DNA of 64,000 nt from Paenibacillus phytorum (GCF_013141715.1 NZ_WHOA01000115.1:1-64000); one strand, 5' to 3'; counted from the first letter of the stretch, positions 53,316 through 63,658 are shown. Program-made: numbers and translations. The notes: generated from the letters alone by a model not told the origin.

Positions 53316-54581
53316 TTACACCAAACCGGACAAGTCTGCGATGAATACGAGGCGTGTACCGTCCACATATCCATTAAAGACCAGATGCTTGTTGTCCGGC
53401 GCCCAAGCAGGGTGAGGATCAACGCGAAGCACGCCTGATACTTTCGTTCCAGGATTGCCAATATTGATTCGTACGATTGTCGCTTCGCTTCTTTCCTGAA
53501 GATCGATAAGACGTAGCGGAACTGTACCGTCACCGAAAGCTACTTTCTCGTGCTCGTAGGAATCGGTAACGATATGTCTTCCGTTAGGATGGACAGTCGG
53601 GTGCCCGGACCCTGGAATCGAGTCGATGATTTTGCCAATATTCGTACCGTCCATATTGACTTGAACCAAATACAGCTGTTTGTCGCCATCGAGACACAAA
53701 TTCATCGAAAGCCGTTGGCCGTCGGGGTACCAGTTAATATGGTGGCCTCCTTTATCCCATTGTTCTGGACCTACTGCAACACGGATATCGCTGCCGTCCG
53801 CCTTCATAGTGACAACCCAATACTTCAATCCCTTAGTAATCATATTCCACGGCTGTTCCTGTTCCGTATGAAACCATCTCATGGTAAACAGGATCCGATC
53901 GCCTTGCGGGTTAAATTTGCAATGAAATCCATAGCATTCGCCATGTTCATACAGAGCCTTATCGATAGACGGCTCAGCACGGTCAAATACATCCTTAATC
54001 GATACTAGCAGCTTGCTCTCCCCGGTTTCCGTATCCAGTGCATAGAGACCATCGTCTTCTCGAAATCCATAGTTGCGCGGAATATGCTCATCAGGAACGA
54101 TAATGCCATATCCTAGCTGCGTTCGCCGCATCCTTTTGGGACAAGCGGAAATAATCGTTCTGCCGTCCGAAGAGATTCGGTATATACTTCCAGGCATTAA
54201 CCGCTTTTCGCCGGTATGCGGATTTAAACGTACGCAAAGTGCTTCCCACGTTGCCGTATTCACATCGTTGTAAAAAATGGAATTATCATCTGCTCCCCAG
54301 TTGATATTAGCGCCCAGCTGCGGTTCCCAGCCGCATGTTTGCGCGACAACCCGCTCTTCCGCTGTATGCAGATCTACGAGTATAATGTTGGCCACTTCTC
54401 CTGGCTCAGGAAGACGATGTTCCTGCGGCAGCTGCAGCAAGGCGACATAACGTCCGGACGGGCTGACCGGCGATGTATCAAAAAATCGGTGAAAACAGCC
54501 CCCTGTTCGTGGAGTTATACACCTTACAGGGACAAGCGGACTAAAATCGTTGTATCGGGGAAAATGCTCAGAAATTTTCAA
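53316..54581 (-). CDS. Oligogalacturonate-lyase-like beta-propeller protein
   Basis: Protein of 421 residues with repeated beta-propeller blades of the TolB/oligogalacturonide lyase (PL22) type: ANINWGADDNSIFYND, HHINWYPDGQRLSMNL, HPTVHPNGRHIVTDS and HPAWAPDNKHLVFNGY. No signal peptide. In pectin degraders this family cleaves short oligogalacturonides; His-rich blade motifs support a metal-dependent lyase, but residues differ from classical Ogl so activity on another uronate is possible. The start is TTG 54581, nine bases after AGGAG, and overlaps the second sulfatase stop (54578), indicating translational coupling. Confidence 0.78.
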   Translation of the reverse strand: MKISEHFPRYNDFSPLVPVRCITPRTGGCFHRFFDTSPVSPSGRYVALLQLPQEHRLPEPGEVANIILVDLHTAEERVVAQTCGWEPQLGANINWGADDNSIFYNDVNTATWEALCVRLNPHTGEKRLMPGSIYRISSDGRTIISACPKRMRRTQLGYGIIVPDEHIPRNYGFREDDGLYALDTETGESKLLVSIKDVFDRAEPSIDKALYEHGECYGFHCKFNPQGDRILFTMRWFHTEQEQPWNMITKGLKYWVVTMKADGSDIRVAVGPEQWDKGGHHINWYPDGQRLSMNLCLDGDKQLYLVQVNMDGTNIGKIIDSIPGSGHPTVHPNGRHIVTDSYEHEKVAFGDGTVPLRLIDLQERSEATIVRINIGNPGTKVSGVLRVDPHPAWAPDNKHLVFNGYVDGTRLVFIADLSGLV

Positions 54582-56008
54582 TTGAACCCACTCCTTTCAT
54601 TCAGTGCAATATGATCTCCTGTCAGTTCCATATGCTTCTTCAACAAAGCCAGAAGTTGGTTTAATTCATCATCATGAGAACCGCAAACTGCCAAATTTAT
54701 CGTTTCCTGCGGATCGGCTACTACGTCGTACAGCTCCAGAAAAGTCTCGTCCTTGAACAGATCCACGATCAGCTTATATCTCCCTTTGATGATACACCTC
54801 TGAAAATTTCCTAAAGAGCCGTTTCCGTCATATTGAATATATACAGCTTCTCTGTCTTGCTTCCCTCCAAGAATCAACGGCATTAAAGACTTACCTGACA
54901 GTGACTCAGGCGTATCCAAACCGAGAAATTCGCATAATGTCGGTAATACATCCATCGAGCTGACCGTCTCGTTGACTTCATTAACCGAAGGAACAAATCC
55001 AGTCGGAAATTTCATCCACAGTGGTGTTCGCACCGACTCCTCATACATACAGAATTTTTGCCATAAACGATGCGATCCCAACATTTCCCCATGATCGCTG
55101 GTGAAGATGATGAGCGAATTATCGTAGAGGTCCTGCCTTTTCAACTCTTCGATTATGCGGCCGACTCCATCATCCAGCAAGTTGACCAAACCAAGATATT
55201 TCGCCCAGATGGACCGCCATTCTTCGCGGGAATAGCGGGTCCCGAGCACACCTGTCAAATTATACATTTGCAAGGGCGATTGATCTGGATACCAGACCCC
55301 GACATTGTCGGGCAGCTCGAATTCTTCCTCACCGATCATGGAATACCAAGGCTCTGGAAGGTGATATGGTGGGTGAGGAGCCAGATACATGGTACTTAAA
55401 AACAAAGGCTTCTCCTTGTTTCTAGAAGTTAGAGCGTCTAATGAACGATTGGTAATATATCCGTCAAAAAAATAGTCCAAGCCTTCTGTATAGCGGTCCA
55501 TGACAGGAATGGAGTAACTTTTGACCGTGGTATGTCGACCCGTTACCATTTCAGGGACTAGTCCCGTGAACCTCGGACCTCCTGGAGCTTGTTTGCCGTG
55601 TTCTACCAGGTAGTCCTTATAGTTGGCTTCGGTATTCCAATGGGTTTGCGAATCTGATTGATGTTCGGGCTTACAGTTATAAAATAAATGCTGTTTCCCG
55701 GTATGCCAGCTGTCCCAATGCTGTTCCATCAGCTGATACAGATGAGGGGTCCCTTCCTTCACCATCCCGTTCATCTGATCCTGCTCCGCCCAAGGGTTGA
55801 TCAAGCACCCGGTTTCATTGGGATATCTCCCAGTGAAGAACGCCCCCCGGGCGGGGACGCATATCGGAGAAGCGCAGTAGGCTCGGTTGAAAACAACGGA
55901 TTCTTTTTTCAATTCATTTAAGTTGGGAGTAAATTGTCCTATCGCATCATATCTCAACTGATCTGCCATAATGATAATCACGTTAGGCTTTTGATTTTGA
56001 TTCGTCAT
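54578..56008 (-). CDS. Type I formylglycine sulfatase (second copy)
   Basis: Sulfatase of 476 residues in the same family as 51807-53252. Metal motif PNVIIIMADQLRYDA; maturation motif C50-V-P-A-R54; second metal site IIFTSDHGEMLGSHRLW. I favour ATG 56008 (MTNQNQKP); an ATG six codons upstream at 56026 would overlap the binding-protein stop (56014). Neither has a strong ribosome binding site, which suggests coupling with the preceding gene. No signal peptide. Differences between the two copies may reflect different sulfate positions. Confidence 0.9.
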   Translation of the reverse strand: MTNQNQKPNVIIIMADQLRYDAIGQFTPNLNELKKESVVFNRAYCASPICVPARGAFFTGRYPNETGCLINPWAEQDQMNGMVKEGTPHLYQLMEQHWDSWHTGKQHLFYNCKPEHQSDSQTHWNTEANYKDYLVEHGKQAPGGPRFTGLVPEMVTGRHTTVKSYSIPVMDRYTEGLDYFFDGYITNRSLDALTSRNKEKPLFLSTMYLAPHPPYHLPEPWYSMIGEEEFELPDNVGVWYPDQSPLQMYNLTGVLGTRYSREEWRSIWAKYLGLVNLLDDGVGRIIEELKRQDLYDNSLIIFTSDHGEMLGSHRLWQKFCMYEESVRTPLWMKFPTGFVPSVNEVNETVSSMDVLPTLCEFLGLDTPESLSGKSLMPLILGGKQDREAVYIQYDGNGSLGNFQRCIIKGRYKLIVDLFKDETFLELYDVVADPQETINLAVCGSHDDELNQLLALLKKHMELTGDHIALNERSGFN

Positions 56009-56013
56009 AAGAT

Positions 56014-57540
56014 CTATTTGCCCCATTTCTTCGTATTTTGTTCGACGGTTGCAGTAAGTTTGCTTACCCCAACATCGTTCATCTCTTTCACATATTGATC
56101 CCAGTTTGCGTTAATATCCTTAGCGCCCGTCACAAAATTGATCATCCATTCGTTGTATTTTTTATCAATAGACGGTATCAAATCTTTCGAGGATCCGTAA
56201 GTCAACGCTGTAAACGGTGGTGCAATACCTGATTTTAAGGAATATTCAACGTTATCCTTCAATGCGCCTTCTACGTCCTGTGCCGCTAACGAGTAATCTG
56301 TGGTCATAGCGGTTAAGTGTCCCAATGACGGAATGATATCTCGCTCATAGAGAGGCGTTTTAACCATCTTGCCGTTTTCCATTTTATAATGGACCCCTTC
56401 TATGCCGTAGTTGAGTATCTTGATCCCTTCTTCCGTATGGGTATAGTCAATGATAGCAGCGACTCTTGCTAGAAAATCTTCATCCCTGTCTTTCTTAATC
56501 ACAACAATAGGCTCCGTATTGCTCGAGTCTACTCTACCCGTATCTCCTGCTGGCCCTTTAGGCATCGGAATGAGCAGCGACAGTTTGGCATTTTTATTGG
56601 ATTCAGCCAAATCCTTTTCGATTGCCACATATCTTTCCGTAGGAGCCACGATTACTCCGGTATTTCCGCTGATAAACTTGGACTTAGCTTGAGCCTCATT
56701 GGATGTAAACACTTCCCGGTCAATTAAACCTTCCCCATATAGCTCACGGGCAAATTGCAGGAATGATTTATATTGCGGCATGACTGCTTCATAGGACCAT
56801 TTGCCGTCTACTTTCCCCCAGTTGTTGGCTCCTGTAAAACCAGTTGATAAACCTAGGAATGCGCCGTATCCGAGTGCAAACGTGACAGGAACTGTATTGG
56901 GCCCACCCATTTTATTGTCTTTAAAAGCTTTTAGCATGGCTTTGAATTCATCCATAGTCGCTGGTTTCTTCAATCCGAGTTGATCCAACCAGTCTTGACG
57001 AACAACCATTACATTTGGAATGACACCCGCTTTGCGCGATGGTAGCTGAAATACCCCATTCTCCTCACGGAACTCCTCGGTTCCGGGTCGATTTATATAG
57101 GCCTGCAATCCTTTTAAATCATACTTTTCGGCATACTCGGCGAAATTCATTAAGAATCCGTCTTCATGCAGCTGGTTGTAGATATGCGCTCCAGTGCCAA
57201 GCGAATAACGGAACACATCGGGCATATCCCCCGCCGCAATTTTCAATTCCAGATTTTTTTGGTATTCTTTGGCTAAGATCCGTTCTACTTTAATATTTAC
57301 ATTAAATTTGTCGTTCAAATATTTGATAATGGCATCATCGGGTTGAATATCGCGGGGCCCCCATTGAAACCACTTAATATCATACTTTTTCGCCAAACTT
57401 ATTGTACCGTGCCCTGCAGCGGGATCTTGGCTCTTGGTACTGGTCGTATCCAAGCTGTTTCCGGCATTATTCGAACACCCGAGAATGGAAACAGCCAGTA
57501 CGGGGATTAGGGTTAAAGCGGTCATTTTTCTTAACATCAT
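56014..57540 (-). CDS. Sugar ABC transporter solute-binding lipoprotein
   Basis: Extracellular binding protein of 508 residues with lipobox ILGC at about residues 19-22. Contains KYDIKWFQWGPRDIQPDDAI, FRYSLGTGAHIYNQLHEDGF and a C-terminus GLSP-like region typical of LplA proteins. Third gene of the second importer, followed directly by the sulfatase, so its ligand is probably a sulfated oligosaccharide. Confidence 0.9.
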   Translation of the reverse strand: MMLRKMTALTLIPVLAVSILGCSNNAGNSLDTTSTKSQDPAAGHGTISLAKKYDIKWFQWGPRDIQPDDAIIKYLNDKFNVNIKVERILAKEYQKNLELKIAAGDMPDVFRYSLGTGAHIYNQLHEDGFLMNFAEYAEKYDLKGLQAYINRPGTEEFREENGVFQLPSRKAGVIPNVMVVRQDWLDQLGLKKPATMDEFKAMLKAFKDNKMGGPNTVPVTFALGYGAFLGLSTGFTGANNWGKVDGKWSYEAVMPQYKSFLQFARELYGEGLIDREVFTSNEAQAKSKFISGNTGVIVAPTERYVAIEKDLAESNKNAKLSLLIPMPKGPAGDTGRVDSSNTEPIVVIKKDRDEDFLARVAAIIDYTHTEEGIKILNYGIEGVHYKMENGKMVKTPLYERDIIPSLGHLTAMTTDYSLAAQDVEGALKDNVEYSLKSGIAPPFTALTYGSSKDLIPSIDKKYNEWMINFVTGAKDINANWDQYVKEMNDVGVSKLTATVEQNTKKWGK

Positions 57541-57578
57541 ACATAAACACCCTTTCTTGAGATCTAAGTTTTGAAGAA

Positions 57579-58457
57579 CTAGCCTTTCAGAGAACCCATC
57601 ATGATGCCATTCACGAAAAATTTTTGCAAAAAAGGATATACCGTGATGATTGGCAATAAGACCAGAACGATATTCGCTAGACGTATTGTTTCTGAACTAA
57701 AGCCCTCTTCACCAGATTCAACCTGCATGATGGATTCCAGTTCCTGCGTGCTGCTAATCATTTTTTGCAAATACTCTTGAACCGTTTTTAATTCCTTGTC
57801 GGTAATAAAGAATACAGACTGCATATAGGTGTTCCAGAAGGACACCATGAAAAACAATCCGATTGCCGCCAATATCGGCTTGGACAACGGCAGAACGATA
57901 GTGAAGAAGATACGGAAATCATTACAGCCGTCGATACGAGCTGCTTCCTCTAATTCTTTAGGAAATTCCATAAAAGTCGATCTCATAATAATTAAATAAA
58001 AAGTATTGATCATATAAGGGATAATATATACGGCAAAATGATTGATCAGCCCGAGCTCCTTATAGTTCATATAATCAGGAATTAGGCCGGCGTTCATGAA
58101 CATCGTCATGACGATCAAAAACATAACAATTTTTGAGCCTTTGAAAGGTTTCGATAATCCGTAAGCCGAATAAGCGGTCATAAATAAGGCGACGGCAGTA
58201 CCTATCACCGTAATCAAGAATGTAACCCTGAGATGAATAAAGATCGTACCGTCTTGAAAAATTTGCTTATATGACGCTAAGGTGGGTGCTATCACAATCA
58301 TTTTAAAGCGAGAGGTTAAATATTCGGATTCCGACATGAATGAAGCGACTACCGTCTGCCAAAATGGATACAGCATGATGGCGCACAACAATAACATGAC
58401 TATGATGTTCAATGTATCTCCTATTGGATGTTTACTAACCCGGCTCGTATTAGCCAT
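57579..58457 (-). CDS. Sugar ABC transporter permease (YtcP-like)
   Basis: Membrane permease of 292 residues; EAA loop ELEEAARIDGCNDFRIFFTI and end QKFFVNGIMMGSLKG. Its ATG shares one base with the upstream permease stop (TGATG), so translation is coupled. Confidence 0.9.
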   Translation of the reverse strand: MANTSRVSKHPIGDTLNIIVMLLLCAIMLYPFWQTVVASFMSESEYLTSRFKMIVIAPTLASYKQIFQDGTIFIHLRVTFLITVIGTAVALFMTAYSAYGLSKPFKGSKIVMFLIVMTMFMNAGLIPDYMNYKELGLINHFAVYIIPYMINTFYLIIMRSTFMEFPKELEEAARIDGCNDFRIFFTIVLPLSKPILAAIGLFFMVSFWNTYMQSVFFITDKELKTVQEYLQKMISSTQELESIMQVESGEEGFSSETIRLANIVLVLLPIITVYPFLQKFFVNGIMMGSLKG

Positions 58458-59374
58458 CAGATAATCCCCCTCTGCCCAATGACTTTGGCTAACCGATCTG
58501 CTGAATAAACGAGAATAGCTGCCACCAGTGTTTTGAAGAGCCCGGCCGCAGTGGCTAAACTGTGCTTGCCCTCTTGAAGTCCTACCCGGAATACATAGGT
58601 ATCGATAATGTCTGCCACGCTAGTGACCATGGGATTACTCATCACCAGAATCTGCTCAAAGCCTACATCTAGCAAATGACCGATATGAATAATGAACAGC
58701 ACCACGATAGTTGTTGAGATACCTGGAAGCGTAATATGCCACAGCTGCTGCGAACGAGAAGCGCCGTCAACACGGGCGGCTTCATACAAGGATACATCAA
58801 TCCGTGTCAAAGCGGCCAAATACAAGATGGTCCCCCAGCCCATGGTTTTCCATACCTCCGATGCAACCAGAATCCCACGAAAATATTCCTTGTTTCCCAT
58901 AAAGTAGATCGCCTCGTAACCGGACCATTTCACAACCTCATTGACTAACCCGTCATGTACAGATAATAAACTGTATATGATTCCTCCTAGAACCGACCAA
59001 GAAATAAAATGAGGAAGATACAAGATAGACTGGCTGACTCTTTTGAAAATTGCGTTTCTCAGTCCGTTCAGCATCAAAGCTAAAACGATAGGTGCTGGAA
59101 AACCAAACAAGATCTTATAGAAACTGATAATCAATGTGTTGACTAGAGCTTGTTGAAAATCGGTTGAATTGAACAGCGTGACAAAATGGTCGAAGCCAAC
59201 CCAAGGGCTTTGCTCCAAAGGACGTGTAATTCTAAAGTCCCTGAAAGCAATCTGGATAAAATACAAAGGTTTGTACCTGAAAATAATGTAGTACAGTATA
59301 GCCGGGATAATAAAAAGAAAAATTTGATACTTAGAATAAAGCATCCGAATTTTATAAAACTTGTTTAGCCTCAT
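58457..59374 (-). CDS. Sugar ABC transporter permease (LplB-like)
   Basis: Membrane permease of 305 residues. LLYSKYQIFLF-like N-terminus, EAA loop VSLYEAARVDGASRSQQLWH, six helices. I start it at ATG 59374 (MRLNKFYKIR), with AGGGGAG six bases upstream, rather than an ATG 15 codons earlier. First gene of the operon running to the propeller and first sulfatase; the 100-base gap to the response regulator is the likely promoter. Confidence 0.88.
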   Translation of the reverse strand: MRLNKFYKIRMLYSKYQIFLFIIPAILYYIIFRYKPLYFIQIAFRDFRITRPLEQSPWVGFDHFVTLFNSTDFQQALVNTLIISFYKILFGFPAPIVLALMLNGLRNAIFKRVSQSILYLPHFISWSVLGGIIYSLLSVHDGLVNEVVKWSGYEAIYFMGNKEYFRGILVASEVWKTMGWGTILYLAALTRIDVSLYEAARVDGASRSQQLWHITLPGISTTIVVLFIIHIGHLLDVGFEQILVMSNPMVTSVADIIDTYVFRVGLQEGKHSLATAAGLFKTLVAAILVYSADRLAKVIGQRGII

Positions 59375-59474
59375 CTTATCTCCCCTTTGGTTTGTAACCG
59401 TATACATTTCATAATCCAAGTATACTTATACATTCCAATGAAAAACAGAAGGTGAAAAACAGATAAAAGGTGGG

Positions 59475-61007
59475 TTATTTTACAAACCCAATCTCGCCCC
59501 CAATTAATTTGTTATGTTTGCGGTATTCCCTTGGCCCCGTATTCTTTATTTGCGAGAACAGCTTGCTGAAATGCTTCTCATCCGAATAACCTACTTCATT
59601 GGCAATCTCATAAATTTTCATTTCCGTTCCAACCAACAATTTACAAGCTGTCTCGATTCGTTTTGTTATCAAATATTTGGAGAATGTCATGCCGGTGTAC
59701 GCCTTGAACTTGGAGGATAAATAGCCGGGACTGAAATAAAACTGCCGTGCGACATCCTCCAGGTTCAAGTTGGTCGTATACAGCTCATCCACATATTCTT
59801 TTACGGTTGAAATGCTTTCGCTCTTCTGTAGCTGAATTCTACGATGAGCAGTAACGCATCTTTCTTTTATAAACTGTATCATGTGAGCTTCCAATTCCAT
59901 TAGCGAATCAAATTCATTCAAAGAAATGAATTCAATCTCATGTACTTTCGTAATTTTTTCGAATTGTGCGGCAAGTTGGACACATAAGTACTTCATATCC
60001 GATAAGGTTATATGTTTGTTTACGCAGGCTTCGGCAAATACTGTCTTGATCCAGTTGATCAGATTTACATCGTCTCCGGAATAGACCCAGTTGACCCAGT
60101 GCATATCAGGAACCCTACTAAAATTGATGCTTATATCCTGTCTCCGCCAATCTTCGTAAAACAATATGGACCGTTCCGAGCTTTCCGGATCTCCGTATCT
60201 TAGATAATCGATCGTCTTCATCGCTTCTTTGTAGATTTGAGGAATTTCCGATACGTTAGGCTTGAAACTGCCAATTCCGATTTTGTATGCTGTAACCGCG
60301 TTATCGTTTAATTGACCCTCAACCATGCGGATCGATTCAACTAATTTCTGATGAAAAAAGAGTCTTTCTTCCCCCTCCTTATAGAAAATAAAGTGAATAT
60401 AACCGTTCCCCTGTTTGATCAAAACCTTTAGAGGGAGGGAGATGCGGCTGAAAAAAGCCAGGAGCAATAATGGAGGAGAAGGAAACCAGACACTAGCTAC
60501 ACAATAATAAGATTCCTTCGCTGCTTGACTAAGCTCTATCGGTGTATATCCCTTAATAAATTGCTGAAATGTATAATCGTTTTTAAGCAGCAGAAGCTGA
60601 TTATATTGCTTGGTCTCCTCCAATCTATGGGACAAAGCTTGATGCAGCTTCTCTAATGATTTCTCCAGCTCCGGAAACATATTAAGTTTAATGATGTAGT
60701 CGAACGCGCCTTCCTGAATCCCTTTTTTGGCATAAGCGAATTCGTCGTAACCACTGAGAAGGATAACTTCAGTATCAGGATGTTCACACTTAAACTTCTC
60801 CAGTACCTCTAGTCCAGTCATGACAGGCATATGAATATCCATAATAACCGCTTGAGGCTTATACTTACGGAAAAGCTCTATTGCCTCTTCCCCGTCAGAG
60901 GCAACCGCTACCAGATTGAATCCCAGTGCCTCCCAATTTATGGAGTTTTGCAACCCGTCTCTGATGATTTTCTCATCATCTACGATCATAAGTGTAAACT
61001 TGTCCAT
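59475..61007 (-). CDS. YesN-like response regulator (REC + AraC)
   Basis: Response regulator of 510 residues: receiver domain with D10-D11, phosphoacceptor D57 (VIMDIHMP) and K in FDYIIKLN; a ~260-residue middle region; and a C-terminal AraC double HTH (LNLEDVARQFYFSPGYLSSK; YSDEKHFSKLF). 17 bases downstream of its kinase. Expected activator of the sulfatase/importer operon immediately downstream. Confidence 0.92.
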   Translation of the reverse strand: MDKFTLMIVDDEKIIRDGLQNSINWEALGFNLVAVASDGEEAIELFRKYKPQAVIMDIHMPVMTGLEVLEKFKCEHPDTEVILLSGYDEFAYAKKGIQEGAFDYIIKLNMFPELEKSLEKLHQALSHRLEETKQYNQLLLLKNDYTFQQFIKGYTPIELSQAAKESYYCVASVWFPSPPLLLLAFFSRISLPLKVLIKQGNGYIHFIFYKEGEERLFFHQKLVESIRMVEGQLNDNAVTAYKIGIGSFKPNVSEIPQIYKEAMKTIDYLRYGDPESSERSILFYEDWRRQDISINFSRVPDMHWVNWVYSGDDVNLINWIKTVFAEACVNKHITLSDMKYLCVQLAAQFEKITKVHEIEFISLNEFDSLMELEAHMIQFIKERCVTAHRRIQLQKSESISTVKEYVDELYTTNLNLEDVARQFYFSPGYLSSKFKAYTGMTFSKYLITKRIETACKLLVGTEMKIYEIANEVGYSDEKHFSKLFSQIKNTGPREYRKHNKLIGGEIGFVK

Positions 61008-61024
61008 CGCTTCAACCTCCCCAC

Positions 61025-63658
61025 TTACAGAATGATTTTCATTTTAATTTGTGTGCCCGTCCCGTAGACACTTTTAATTTCTAATCCGTATGCCTCACCA
61101 AATTCAAGGTTCAACCTTTCGTGGACATTGGATAAACCACAATGAATGGATTGCTTTTTGTTGTACATCGTGTTAATTGTGTTTGCCAGCTGTTCTGGAT
61201 CCATGCCTTTTCCGTCATCTTCGATCATGATGACTAGATTTCCACTTTCCATTTCGCTCGAGATTTTGATAGTTAATAACCGGTTCTTTTCCATCGCATG
61301 ATGAATAGCGTTTTCGACAATCGGCTGAAAAATAAACTTAGGGATTAGAACTTTATAGTAAGATTTGTCAACTTTAGCATAAAAAACCAACTGCCGATCG
61401 AACCGAATGTTTTGGATTTGCACATAATTTTGGACATGCTCGAGCTCCTCCTCAAGGGTTACTAAATCCCTTGACCCGGATAAGCCGGTTTTCAAGAACT
61501 TGGCTGTTGCGATAAGCATCTTACTCGCCTCCTCTGACTTCCCAGTTTTGAGCAGCAGCATGATGGATGTGAAAATATTTTGAAGAAAGTGCGGGTTTAT
61601 TTGCGACTGCAAAGCTTTAAACAAGAGCTTGTTGATCCTTTTCTCCATTTCTAAGTTTTCGTTTTCTTTCGTTACTAATTCAGTCGACAAAGCTTCCAGC
61701 CTGCTTAACATATTGTTGAAATTGATAGCCAGAACGACGAATTCAAAATCATGCTCTGTTTCACGTAGCCGGATTGATTGGTCTTGCGGATATTCTTCCA
61801 TCAGATGGATTGCCCTGCGTATAGGTGCGGTCATGCGCTTTCCCAATAACATAGAGGTGATAATAATGATGCCTAACATACAGAAAATCTCAAACGAGTA
61901 CAATAGGATAAAAATATAATGCTGCTCTTCCCAAGATACCGGAACAAACAACCCTAAATTCCATTCTTCCTGGTCAACAATAGGGATCGTGGAGAACAAC
62001 GTTTTTTGACCTTTTACGGTTATATATTTATGATCAATCGGATCGCTTATCATATCCGTGATGTGATTACGTATATATTCCGTATAGGGATGATCCATGG
62101 GTGAACTGATCATTTGGAGGTTTTCGCTGCCTGTTTTACGGTTCATGAGAATGACGGCCGATGTCCCGCTTGCATGTTGCTTGTTATCGAGCACACTGTT
62201 GATTCCGAATTCAATATATCCCATATACTTAAACAGGTTCGATTTATCGACCGGATTGCCTAAGTATTTAATTTCCTTTTTCATCACTAATAAGGGTTGC
62301 ATAGGAGCAACCGACGGTTTATTTTTCGTATTGGAGAACACAAGTCGATTATGGGCATCGTAGATGGAAATATAACTTAAGCTCTTATCGATGACACCTT
62401 TCCTGATTAAGATGTCTGCAAATTCCTTGGTCCTTTGCAACGATTCTCCGTTTACTTTCATCATTAGCTCCTGTATCTCTCCGTTAAGAATCAAATACCT
62501 CATATAAGAATGATACGATTGCAAGTTATTTTCGATGTTTTTTGCGGTCTGTTTGAAAATTTGAATGTTATCCTGTCGTGAGTTCTCTTCAATAATTTGC
62601 TCAAAATGATGATATGAAATAAGAATCGTGCAAAGGGTAGGAATAATAATCATGGAGAAATACAGGAACAGCTTTTTATATGCACTGGAATGCTCTTTAT
62701 AGGTTGTAATATAGTGGTGGATCGATGCACGCTCTTCAAATCCCTTGACCTGCTTGAGTTTTTTTATGAAATCATAAACTGGATTCAATATCAATCCCGA
62801 GTTACTATGGGAAATCACGGAAAATACGATAAAAATAATCAAACCGTAACCGACTAGGTTCCAAACTATTTGATTGATGCTGCGATCGACTTGACTAATA
62901 TCTCTCAATAAAATGTATCTGTCTCCCTGTTTATTCTTTATAGAGACAATAAGATTTTCATAACGCGATGTATCAATAGCCCCCGAATCTGGAGGCTCTG
63001 TTAATTTATTTTTATGAAGCTCCTCTATCTTCGCTTGATCTCCGTAAATCACTTGATCTTTCGCGTTAAGCTTGATTAGTTTGAGATCGCTTTGTTCGAG
63101 CAGCTTCTGAAAATCCAATATTGCAATGATGTAGGCTCCATCTTGTATCGGTGCAATGAGTAAGTTTTCCTCATAAAAATCGCTCTGTCCGTACCTCCGA
63201 TCTTCCTTCAGTTGAGTCCATATGTACTCATTTATCGATTGAGAAGCCGCTCTTTCATCCATGTTGTCTGTATATGAAATAACTTCATCCGCCAAGGAAG
63301 TCCCGATTAATACTTGATTCTGGTACAAAAAGATACCTTTGAACTCTTTATTCGAATACAGAAACGTCCGCAGCTCGGAATTGAAGTCAAAAGCCTTTTT
63401 TAATATGGTATTGTCGTCTTTGACAACGTTATCATAATAAAAATGGAAGTCATCCATAAACAATTGGAATTTTTCCTTGCTTTTATAAATGGAATTGTCC
63501 ATCGTTTCAAGGTTAATAGACAGCTCGTTTTCGTTCGAGAGCATAATGTTGCCGATAATTAAATTTTTGGAAACAAGGTAACTAATTAAGGAGGAAATTG
63601 CCATGAAAGTAAGCATAAATCCTAAAAACAGCCCATTCAACTTCTTTCTGAATGACAT
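61025..63658 (-). CDS. YesM-like sensor histidine kinase with two stacked sensor modules
   Basis: Membrane kinase of 877 residues, about 280 longer than usual. Two successive extracellular regions, each bracketed by helices: helix near 13-31, sensor about 32-260, helix near 262-283, then a HAMP-less linker and a second pair of helices near 335-353 and 595-617 around another Cache-like region. HAMP follows, then ALQSQINPHFLQNIF (phosphoacceptor His near 693) and ATPase motifs QPIVENAIHHAMEK and EDDGKGMDPEQL. Lies just upstream of the response regulator. Confidence 0.88.
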   Translation of the reverse strand: MSFRKKLNGLFLGFMLTFMAISSLISYLVSKNLIIGNIMLSNENELSINLETMDNSIYKSKEKFQLFMDDFHFYYDNVVKDDNTILKKAFDFNSELRTFLYSNKEFKGIFLYQNQVLIGTSLADEVISYTDNMDERAASQSINEYIWTQLKEDRRYGQSDFYEENLLIAPIQDGAYIIAILDFQKLLEQSDLKLIKLNAKDQVIYGDQAKIEELHKNKLTEPPDSGAIDTSRYENLIVSIKNKQGDRYILLRDISQVDRSINQIVWNLVGYGLIIFIVFSVISHSNSGLILNPVYDFIKKLKQVKGFEERASIHHYITTYKEHSSAYKKLFLYFSMIIIPTLCTILISYHHFEQIIEENSRQDNIQIFKQTAKNIENNLQSYHSYMRYLILNGEIQELMMKVNGESLQRTKEFADILIRKGVIDKSLSYISIYDAHNRLVFSNTKNKPSVAPMQPLLVMKKEIKYLGNPVDKSNLFKYMGYIEFGINSVLDNKQHASGTSAVILMNRKTGSENLQMISSPMDHPYTEYIRNHITDMISDPIDHKYITVKGQKTLFSTIPIVDQEEWNLGLFVPVSWEEQHYIFILLYSFEIFCMLGIIIITSMLLGKRMTAPIRRAIHLMEEYPQDQSIRLRETEHDFEFVVLAINFNNMLSRLEALSTELVTKENENLEMEKRINKLLFKALQSQINPHFLQNIFTSIMLLLKTGKSEEASKMLIATAKFLKTGLSGSRDLVTLEEELEHVQNYVQIQNIRFDRQLVFYAKVDKSYYKVLIPKFIFQPIVENAIHHAMEKNRLLTIKISSEMESGNLVIMIEDDGKGMDPEQLANTINTMYNKKQSIHCGLSNVHERLNLEFGEAYGLEIKSVYGTGTQIKMKIIL

